NCBI GenBank assembly: GCA_007120675.1
Contig: SKNE01000117.1
Coordinates: 1 to 31,186, forward strand
Origin: Bacteroidales bacterium
GTDB taxonomy: Bacteria > Bacteroidota > Bacteroidia > Bacteroidales > UBA7960
Reading direction: 5' to 3'
DNA: 31,186 bases
Positions 7,998-14,528 of this stretch are shown here, piece by piece. How positions within the stretch are numbered: position 1 is the first letter of the stretch; the number at the start of each line of letters is the position of its first letter. The position numbers and the translations under genes were made by a program. The notes below the pieces were generated by a model. It ran no database searches and was not told where the DNA came from. It saw only the letters and a program-made list of their open reading frames with translations.

Positions 7998-8005
7998 TAC
8001 ATTTG
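7998..8005 (+). promoter_or_regulatory. Candidate -7 box (TACATTTG) for pepE
   Basis: This is an exact TAnnTTTG match 88 bases before the pepE ATG. Only a partial -33 (TTTC near 7975) is present. It would drive pepE and the DUF4831 gene, leaving an 80-base leader. Confidence 0.35.
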
Positions 8006-8092
8006 ACATAAAATGGTTGGTCTGCCGCGTCATCCCGGAGATCAGAAAGCAAAATGAAAATCATTCAGCAAACAAAATAAATACATTGAATC

Positions 8093-8803
8093 ATGGAAAA
8101 AAGACTGCTGTTAATCAGTAATTCAACCAATTATGGGGAGGAGTACCTGGACTACACCAAACCACACATTAAACAGTTTCTTGGCCAGTCAGTAAAAGAA
8201 GTCCTCTTCATACCCTGGGCCGGGGTCAGCATAAGCTATGACGATTACACCGCCAAGGTTGAGGGTGTATTCAAAAAGCTTGGATACGGGCTCCGTTCCA
8301 TCCACCGCACCGATGACCCCGTTGCAGCTGTCAGGGCTGCTGAAGCCATCGCTGTGGGAGGGGGCAACACCTTTCACCTGGTGCACATGCTCCACGAAAC
8401 CGGTATCATGGAGCACATACGGGAAAAAGCGCTGGCGGGCACACCCTACATGGGCTGGAGTGCAGGCAGCAACGTGGCTTGTCCCTCCCTGAAGACCACC
8501 AACGACATGCCCATCGTACAGCCCCGTAGTTTCGAAACACTTGGCCTGGTTAAATTCCAAATCAACCCGCATTATACCGATGCCATCATCCCCAATCACA
8601 ACGGTGAAACAAGGGAGGATCGCATCAGGGAATTCCTGGTGGCCAATCCAGATATCATCGTTGTCGGACTGAAAGAAGGAACCATTCTTCGTGTGGAGGG
8701 CAACGACACACAATACATAGGGTCCAAAACCGTGAAGGTTTTCAGAAAGGGTGAACCGACCCTTGAGTTCGATAAAAACGCTAACCTGGACTTCCTGCGC
8801 TGA
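8093..8803 (+). CDS. pepE: Dipeptidase E (alpha-aspartyl dipeptidase)
   Basis: This cytoplasmic serine peptidase (family S51) cleaves dipeptides with N-terminal aspartate. The 236-residue length matches the family. The nucleophile elbow is MGWSAGSN with Ser123, preceded by the substrate-binding segment AVGGGNTFHL (about 87-96). Downstream, FQINPHYTD contains His160, the likely catalytic His. The start of the protein (KRLLLISNST) and FIPWAG are typical. The next gene begins one base after this stop, so the two are probably translated from one message. Confidence 0.94.
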   Translation: MEKRLLLISNSTNYGEEYLDYTKPHIKQFLGQSVKEVLFIPWAGVSISYDDYTAKVEGVFKKLGYGLRSIHRTDDPVAAVRAAEAIAVGGGNTFHLVHMLHETGIMEHIREKALAGTPYMGWSAGSNVACPSLKTTNDMPIVQPRSFETLGLVKFQINPHYTDAIIPNHNGETREDRIREFLVANPDIIVVGLKEGTILRVEGNDTQYIGSKTVKVFRKGEPTLEFDKNANLDFLR

Positions 8804-8804
8804 T

Positions 8805-10046
8805 ATGAACAGAACCATCCACCAGATGCGGCGCACCCAAGGCCGGCGGGTCCGCATTTTTCCCCACGTGAAAACAATGCTTTTCCTGGCTGCCGCCCTG
8901 TTAATCAGCTCCTGCGGGGGCAAGAAGGCGGTCATAAGCACCGGCCATGTTCGACAGCTGCCGGCCGACAGGCCGGCAAATGTGACCTATTATGCCCTGC
9001 CGCAAACAGTCTTTGTGGTGGACGTGGAGGTGAAGCAAACAACAGAGACACCAGGACCTTACGCGGAGTACGCCGGTACTTACCTGGGACTCGATGAGGT
9101 GATCATGCTGCCCTCCCGGTCGCACGAGATCACCAATATCCACATTCATCAGTTTGCCGAACCTGACCCGGAACACATATACTTTGTCCGTTTCCCCGAA
9201 TCTGAAGAACAGGCCTTTTTCATCCGGCTGGGTGAATCGGGACTCATATACAGTGTGAACAGTCCGGCCGATCCCTTATCCCTGCAGGATCTCTCCCACA
9301 AACAGATCGAATATGATGCCTTTGGCAGCGACAAAACCTTCCACTTTTTTCTCGATAGCGCACTGAAGGAACGGATCGATACCATCACCGAGCAGGTCCC
9401 CATGGACACCCTCAGCGTGCAAAGGCAAACACTGCGCAGAAGCTGGGTGGAAAAAAGCCAGGAGCTTCGTGCCCGTGACGTGGCCGACTATATCATGGAA
9501 ATACGGGAAAAAAAGTTTGACCTGATCAGCGGCTTCCAGGAGATCAACTACTCCAAAGAGGCCCTGGAGTACATGTACTCACAAATGACGCAAATGGAAA
9601 GCGACTACCTGGACCTTTTTACGGGCATTACCCGGTCTGACGTAACCAATTACCGCTTCATGGTCAGGCCTGTGAAAGAGGGGACCCAGGGCTATTTGCT
9701 GTCCAGGTTCTCCAGTCAGAAGGGGATGCTGGAGATTGGCGACAGGGAGGGACAGGAGCTCAGCCTGATATTTCAGAAAAGCGGGGCCACCAGTCAGTTA
9801 CAGCGAATGATGGCTGCCAGGCAGGATCCCGGAAGGGGGGGTGAAACCGGATTCCATTACCGGATACCCGAATATGCCGATGTTTTTGTTTTCCTGGGAA
9901 ATGAAAAACGGGCTGAATCCCGCGCACTGGTCAGCCAGTTTGGCGTTGTCACACGTCTGCCGGCAGAAAACCTGCACATAGAATTCCACCCTGAAACCGG
10001 ATCGATCAAATCTGTCGGCCATCACCTTTTGGACACACGGGATTAG
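8805..10046 (+). CDS. DUF4831-family lipoprotein
   Basis: The protein is about 413 residues from the ATG at 8805. An n-region rich in Arg leads to a hydrophobic stretch and a lipobox, LLISSC followed by GG, so the mature protein should be lipid-anchored. A GTG at 8868 would give a neater lipoprotein signal starting MKTMLFLAAALL and is a real alternative. The core begins YYALPQTVFVVDVEVKQTT, then GPYAEYAGTYLGL, the start signature of the Bacteroidota DUF4831 family. The middle has DTLSVQRQTLRRSWVEKS and a helical region ADYIMEIREKKFDLISG. The function is unknown. It directly follows pepE with a one-base gap. Confidence 0.78.
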   Translation: MNRTIHQMRRTQGRRVRIFPHVKTMLFLAAALLISSCGGKKAVISTGHVRQLPADRPANVTYYALPQTVFVVDVEVKQTTETPGPYAEYAGTYLGLDEVIMLPSRSHEITNIHIHQFAEPDPEHIYFVRFPESEEQAFFIRLGESGLIYSVNSPADPLSLQDLSHKQIEYDAFGSDKTFHFFLDSALKERIDTITEQVPMDTLSVQRQTLRRSWVEKSQELRARDVADYIMEIREKKFDLISGFQEINYSKEALEYMYSQMTQMESDYLDLFTGITRSDVTNYRFMVRPVKEGTQGYLLSRFSSQKGMLEIGDREGQELSLIFQKSGATSQLQRMMAARQDPGRGGETGFHYRIPEYADVFVFLGNEKRAESRALVSQFGVVTRLPAENLHIEFHPETGSIKSVGHHLLDTRD

Positions 10047-10102
10047 GAAGCTTCCGGAACAGGGGTCAAACTGAGTCAGATAACAAGCCTATCAAACAAA
10101 CA

Positions 10103-10858
10103 ATGAAGTATTTCATCATTAGCGGCGGCAGCAAGGGCCTTGGAGAGGGCCTGGCCATGGAATTGCTGGATGAGTCACACCATCTGCTGATCATTGCCCG
10201 AAGCGAAAGCCGGGAGCTGAAAAAACTGGCAGCGGCAAAGGCGTGTCAAATGGATTTCTTCTCATTTGACCTGGGACAAACGCAGGCCATCCCACAGTTG
10301 ATGGCGCAGGTGTTCGGACAGGTGGATGAGCAAAGGGTTGAGGGGGTCTACCTGGTCAATAATGCCGGACTCATAGAACCCGTAAAGCGCGTTGAGGATT
10401 GTCCCCCCGAGATGGTGGACCAGCACATGCGGGTCAACCTCCTCGCCCCCATGCTGCTCAGTGCCGCCTTTATCCGGCAGAGCCGCCACCTGAACACACA
10501 AAAACGGATCCTGCATATCTCTTCAGGTGCCGCAGAATTTCCCTATTATGGATGGAGCTGCTACTGCACAGGCAAGGCAGGGCTGGAAATGTTCGGCCGC
10601 TGTATTTCTGAGGAGCAGAGGGACCAAAAATACCCGGTGGAATGCATGTCGGTGGCCCCCGGCATCATCGACACCGCCATGCAGACCACCATCAGGTCGA
10701 GCCGGGAGGAAGATTTTATCCACAGGCAAAAATTCATTGACCTGAAAGAAGGCGGCCAGCTGATTGCACCACGCGTGGCCGGCAAAAAACTGGCCCGCCT
10801 GCTCCTTTCGGATGCGTTCAATGATGGCGGGCGCGCAGACATAAGGGATAGCTACTGA
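10103..10858 (+). CDS. SDR-family oxidoreductase, (S)-benzoin-forming benzil reductase / sepiapterin-reductase-like
   Basis: The 251-residue short-chain dehydrogenase has the cofactor loop SGGSKGLGEGLA (about 7-18), NNAG at 86-89, catalytic Ser around 140-141 (HISSGAAEFPYYGW), and the YxxxK pair Tyr154 and Lys158. The SGAA-x-x-PYxGWSxYCxxKAGLxMF block and the SVAPGIIDTAMQ followed by IRSS are very close to Bacillus YueD, a benzil reductase related to sepiapterin reductases. Arg at the end of the second strand (IARSESRE) suggests NADPH. The natural substrate is unknown; a small diketone or pterin-like carbonyl is likely. Its stop is one base before the next start, implying co-translation with the GNAT-nitrilase gene. 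Confidence 0.85.
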   Translation: MKYFIISGGSKGLGEGLAMELLDESHHLLIIARSESRELKKLAAAKACQMDFFSFDLGQTQAIPQLMAQVFGQVDEQRVEGVYLVNNAGLIEPVKRVEDCPPEMVDQHMRVNLLAPMLLSAAFIRQSRHLNTQKRILHISSGAAEFPYYGWSCYCTGKAGLEMFGRCISEEQRDQKYPVECMSVAPGIIDTAMQTTIRSSREEDFIHRQKFIDLKEGGQLIAPRVAGKKLARLLLSDAFNDGGRADIRDSY

Positions 10859-10859
10859 A

Positions 10860-12425
10860 ATGGATAAGATCGACTTACAGGAGTACGAATATGAGCTGAA
10901 TGTAAGGCGGCTGCGCCTGGAGGATTTTCCCCAGCTGGTCTCCATGCAAAAGATCTGTTTTCCGGGAATGGACACCTGGACCAGGGAAAATATTGAAAAT
11001 CAGCTGAAGCGATTTCCCGACGGACAAATTGTCATTGAGATAGACGACCGCCTGGTGGCTTCATCGGGGAGCCTGGTCATCGACTCAGACGATTTTGACA
11101 TGAACATGTCGTGGGACGAGATCTGCGATTTCGGCCATATCGGCACACACAACCCCGAAGGGGATACCCTCTACGGGATGGAGATCATGGTGCACCCTGA
11201 ATTCCGGGGCATGAAGCTGGCAACCCGCCTGTATGAAGCCCGCAAAGATCTTTGCCGAAAGCTGAACCTCCGGCGCATTGTCATCGGGGGCCGGCTGCCC
11301 GGCTACACCAACCATAAGCATGAGTTAAGCATCACGGGCTATGTTGACCGCGTAACCAGTCGTGCCATCTTCGATCCGGTACTCACGCCGCAGCTGTCCA
11401 ACGGCTTCTCGCTGAAAAAGATCATCCGTCAATACATGGATGACGACAGCGAGTCATCAGGCTACGCCACCTACCTGGAGTGGACCAATTTTGATTTCAA
11501 GGAGGAGAAGGAAAAACAGTTCCTGGCCGCTGCCCCCGTGCGCATTTGTGTTGTCCAGTATCAGATGCGTCCCATCAAGAGCTTCGATGAGTTTGCCATA
11601 CAGTGCGAATACTTTGTGGACGTTGCCTCCGGCTACAAGAGTGATTTTGTGCTGTTCCCGGAGATATTCACCCTGCAGCTGCTTTCACTGTTTCCAAAGG
11701 AAGAGCCAGGCACCGCGGCGAGAAAGATCGGTGAGTTCACCGAACAGTACCTGGATCTTTTCAGCGAACTGGCCATCAAATACAATATTAACATCGTTGC
11801 CGGATCCCATTTTACCCCCGAAGGGGAAAAACTCTACAACATCGCCTACCTCTTTCAGCGCAACGGTGAGATCGGCAAGCAATACAAACTGCACATAACA
11901 CCCAACGAAAAGAAATGGTGGGGCGTTCAACCCGGTAACAGCCTGGAGGTCTTTGATACCGACAAAGGCAAGATAGCCATCCTGATATGTTATGATGTGG
12001 AGTTCCCGGAGCTGTCCAGGATAGCCGTTGAGCGCGGTGCCCGGCTGATTTTTGTCCCTTTCTGCACGGACGATCGCCAGGGGTACCTGCGCGTGAGGTA
12101 TTGTGCACAGGCCCGCTGCGTGGAGAACCAGATCTTTGTGGCCATTGCCGGTACAGTGGGCAACCTGCCCCAGGTAGACAACATGGACATCCAGTATGCC
12201 CAATCGGGCATTTTTACCCCCTCTGACTTCAGCTTTGCGCGGGATGCCATCGCGGGAGAATGTACACCCAACGTGGAAACCGTGATCATCAATGACATCG
12301 ACCTGGAGCTGCTGAAAAGACACCGAAACAGGGGTACCGTGACCAACTGGAATGACCGCCGCACAGACCTTTACCGGACCGTAGCACTGGATCAGCCGGC
12401 AAACCCGCAGCCTGACGATGAATGA
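10860..12425 (+). CDS. Fused GNAT acetyltransferase / carbon-nitrogen hydrolase
   Basis: The 521-residue protein has two domains. Residues about 12-215 form a GNAT fold, with an acetyl-CoA loop around MEIMVHPEFRGMKLATRLY (107-125). Residues about 225-505 form a nitrilase-superfamily domain with the full triad: Glu268 (LFPEIF), Lys343 (QYKLHITPNE) and Cys377 (ILICYDVEFPEL). The layout resembles Bacillus YhcX and related two-domain proteins whose substrates are not defined. The hydrolase probably acts on an amide or carbamoyl group, and the GNAT half may acylate or merely bind the same metabolite. It is coupled to the SDR upstream, with one base between stop and start. Both halves look intact. 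Confidence 0.9.
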   Translation: MDKIDLQEYEYELNVRRLRLEDFPQLVSMQKICFPGMDTWTRENIENQLKRFPDGQIVIEIDDRLVASSGSLVIDSDDFDMNMSWDEICDFGHIGTHNPEGDTLYGMEIMVHPEFRGMKLATRLYEARKDLCRKLNLRRIVIGGRLPGYTNHKHELSITGYVDRVTSRAIFDPVLTPQLSNGFSLKKIIRQYMDDDSESSGYATYLEWTNFDFKEEKEKQFLAAAPVRICVVQYQMRPIKSFDEFAIQCEYFVDVASGYKSDFVLFPEIFTLQLLSLFPKEEPGTAARKIGEFTEQYLDLFSELAIKYNINIVAGSHFTPEGEKLYNIAYLFQRNGEIGKQYKLHITPNEKKWWGVQPGNSLEVFDTDKGKIAILICYDVEFPELSRIAVERGARLIFVPFCTDDRQGYLRVRYCAQARCVENQIFVAIAGTVGNLPQVDNMDIQYAQSGIFTPSDFSFARDAIAGECTPNVETVIINDIDLELLKRHRNRGTVTNWNDRRTDLYRTVALDQPANPQPDDE

Positions 12426-12516
12426 CCCCCGGTTTGCCTGGCCAGCTTCGGCCTAAACTTTTGACCCCTCCCAACTGTTTATCTACCGGAGATTGTATGG
12501 TTTAAAGATTCCCGGC

Positions 12517-12984
12517 ATGAAATCAATATATCAACTGGAACAAGTGGTGTATCAATGGATGGCCAAACGGGGCATTCTGCTCTTACGCATCAGCATTGGC
12601 ATTGTCTTCTTCTGGTTTGGCATTCAGAAATTCTTTCCCGGACTCAGTTCAGCGGAAGAGCTTGCCTCACGTACCATTGAGACCATGAGCTTCGGACTCA
12701 TACAGCAGCAGGTATCCATGCCCATCCTGGCCACCTGGGAGGTCCTCATTGGCCTCTTGTTCATCTTTGGCTACCGCATGCGCCTGGCCCTGCCCCTGCT
12801 TTTTGTGCAGATGCTGGGAACAATCATGCCCCTCTTCCTCTTTCCCGCCGAAACCTTTGTACCACCCCCTTTGGTACCCACGCTCATCGGGCAATACATC
12901 ATCAAGAACATCGTGATAGTGACCGGGGCCATGGTGGTTGGGGCCCACCATATGGGCTTTTATGGCCACAAAGGCAAATCCTGA
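12517..12984 (+). CDS. DoxX/DUF417-like small membrane protein
   Basis: I take the ATG at 12517 (155 residues); a TTG at 12493 would add eight residues without clear benefit. About four membrane helices are visible. The first contains LLRISIGIVFFWFGIQKFFPG, the DoxX/DUF417 signature, and is followed by a SAEELASRTIETMSFGL helix. Two helices in the middle are PILATWEVLIGLLFIFGY and LALPLLFVQMLGTIMPLF. The last is YIIKNIVIVTGAMVVG, preceded by a short loop. Family members are poorly characterised integral membrane proteins. It stands before the respiratory cluster but is separated from it by 333 bases, so co-transcription is doubtful. Confidence 0.7.
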   Translation: MKSIYQLEQVVYQWMAKRGILLLRISIGIVFFWFGIQKFFPGLSSAEELASRTIETMSFGLIQQQVSMPILATWEVLIGLLFIFGYRMRLALPLLFVQMLGTIMPLFLFPAETFVPPPLVPTLIGQYIIKNIVIVTGAMVVGAHHMGFYGHKGKS

Positions 12985-13317
12985 GTGCACATCTTCCGGG
13001 CCTGTAAACAGATCATAAGGCTTTCTTTTACAGTGATGCCGGCAACCCCTTCCTGATGGCGTCAGTTACTCCGCAGACAGCCGTTTAGCCAACGAATGGC
13101 CATTAAACCAATGTATTATTTTGAAAGATTATATATTACCCGCTCCCGTTGCGGCGAATAGTATTTTTTCTATTTTTACCGCACAAGCTGCCGGAAGCCA
13201 TTGATCGTTCACCACCTCCGCAAGGCCTCCCGCCGCAATGAATTCTAAACTAAAGAGATATATACATATCTGACTACCCAGACCCCAATTTGCGAAACCA
13301 ACCAAGCCCTTAAATAC
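12985..13317. other. 333-base non-coding leader region upstream of the act cluster
   Basis: I see no credible gene here. The region is AT-richer than its neighbours in the middle. It holds a promoter-like pair (13149-13178), a small inverted repeat AGATAT-ATAC-ATATCT (13256-13271), and a longer-range inverted repeat, CGTTGCGGCG (13147-13156) against CGCCGCAATG (13231-13240). One member of that pair overlaps the putative -33 element. It is the only intergenic gap of this size in the window and the obvious place for control of the respiratory genes. Confidence 0.6.
13149..13178 (+). promoter_or_regulatory. Candidate promoter for the act-cox cluster
   Basis: TTG (13149-13151) and TATTTTTA (13171-13178) are separated by 19 bases, the spacing expected for the Bacteroidota -33/-7 pair. 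The -7 box matches TAnnTTTG except for the last base. Transcription would start near 13184, leaving a leader of about 135 bases before actA. Confidence 0.4.
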
Positions 13318-14490
13318 ATGAAGAACACATCCGCATCAGGAAAAAAACGTGGTCATCTGTATGCATTCACCGCCATTCTCTCACTCTGTTTAATCATCGC
13401 CCTGGCGACGCTGAGCTCATTCAGCGGGGCTGTTGATGAGCATGTGGCAGAAAAGGAGGAATCGTACAGCCGCGATGACCTGCGCAGGGGACAGCGACTG
13501 TTCAAAGGCCTTGTGGCTTTTGAGAGTGGCATCCACGACTGCTCGTCCTGCCATTACCCCAGCCGAACCGACACCATGAACTGGAACCCCTCGGCCCATG
13601 ACCTGGCCATGCGGTGGCTGCAGGAGGATGACTACAGTATCCGCGAGAAGCTCGCCATGCCCGTTGGCCAGCGCATGATCACCGATCATGCAGGGATGTC
13701 GGTCACTGAGAGGGAAGAGCACCTCATTGAAGCCTACCTCATGGAGGTGGCACGGCGGGGCCCTGGTGAGCTGCGCGCCATACCTGTCAACGCCGTGATA
13801 TTCTGGGGCCTTGGGATACTCATGGCCTTGGCCCTGGTTGACCTGCTGATCACCAAAAAGATCCGGTTCAAGATTTTCCACGTGATGATCCTGCTGGTGG
13901 GACTGATGGTGCATATGCAATATGCGGTGGCAGAGAGCCGTAACCTGGGTCGTACAGAGGGCTACGCACCGGACCAGCCCATTAAGTTCTCACACCAGGT
14001 GCACAGCGGCCAGCACGATATTGACTGCCAGTACTGCCATACCATCAGCAAGTTTAGCCCTTCGGCCGGCATCCCGTCAAACAACACCTGCCTCAACTGC
14101 CACAACGTGATCCGTGAAGGAAGCCAATCAGGTCGTTTTGAAATCGACAAGATGCACAGGGCAGAAGCCAGCGGACGGCCCATTGAGTGGATAAGGATTC
14201 ACAAGCTGCCGGATCACAGCGTCTTCAGTCATGCCCAGCATGTGGGGGTGGGCGGTATTGAGTGCCAGGACTGTCACGGTCCCGTGGAAACCATGGACAT
14301 CCTGCGACAGCAGGAAGACCTCTCCATGGGCTGGTGCCTGAGTTGCCACCGCGACAGCGAGGTGGCCTTCCTGGACAACCCCTATTATGAACCATTTGAA
14401 AGACTGCACGCACTCATCAGGGCAGGAGAACTGGATGCCGTTACGGCAGCCGAGCTGGGGGGAGAGGATTGCATGAGCTGCCATCATTAA
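13318..14490 (+). CDS. actA: Alternative Complex III multiheme cytochrome c subunit ActA, six CxxCH motifs
   Basis: The 390-residue protein starts with a signal-anchor-like segment (about 13-33). CxxCH motifs begin at Cys75, Cys237, Cys258, Cys316, Cys340 and Cys385. The last five form the multiheme block known from ActA of ACIII, which passes electrons from the FeS subunit to the cytochrome partner. The first motif sits alone in an N-terminal domain (about 45-150), separated from the block by two hydrophobic segments (about 157-178 and 184-204). This looks like a monoheme cytochrome module fused in front of the classical pentaheme part, as also appears to occur in other Bacteroidota. It is the first gene of the cluster. 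ActB follows after 38 bases. Confidence 0.9.
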   Translation: MKNTSASGKKRGHLYAFTAILSLCLIIALATLSSFSGAVDEHVAEKEESYSRDDLRRGQRLFKGLVAFESGIHDCSSCHYPSRTDTMNWNPSAHDLAMRWLQEDDYSIREKLAMPVGQRMITDHAGMSVTEREEHLIEAYLMEVARRGPGELRAIPVNAVIFWGLGILMALALVDLLITKKIRFKIFHVMILLVGLMVHMQYAVAESRNLGRTEGYAPDQPIKFSHQVHSGQHDIDCQYCHTISKFSPSAGIPSNNTCLNCHNVIREGSQSGRFEIDKMHRAEASGRPIEWIRIHKLPDHSVFSHAQHVGVGGIECQDCHGPVETMDILRQQEDLSMGWCLSCHRDSEVAFLDNPYYEPFERLHALIRAGELDAVTAAELGGEDCMSCHH

Positions 14491-14528
14491 ACAGGAAGTA
14501 AACAATAAGGAACAAAGAAAATAAACAG

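Noticed and set aside
8189..8941. Open frame of 250 codons on the minus strand
   Set aside because: It is antisense to pepE, whose catalytic motifs are intact.
12432..12458. Possible hairpin after the GNAT-nitrilase gene (GTTT-GGCC with GGCC-AAAC)
   Set aside because: The stem is interrupted by an uneven internal loop and the T run is only four bases; too weak to call.
13201..13317. Possible riboswitch or small RNA in the act leader
   Set aside because: No known aptamer pattern was recognised; the repeats alone are insufficient, so it is listed only as a finding.
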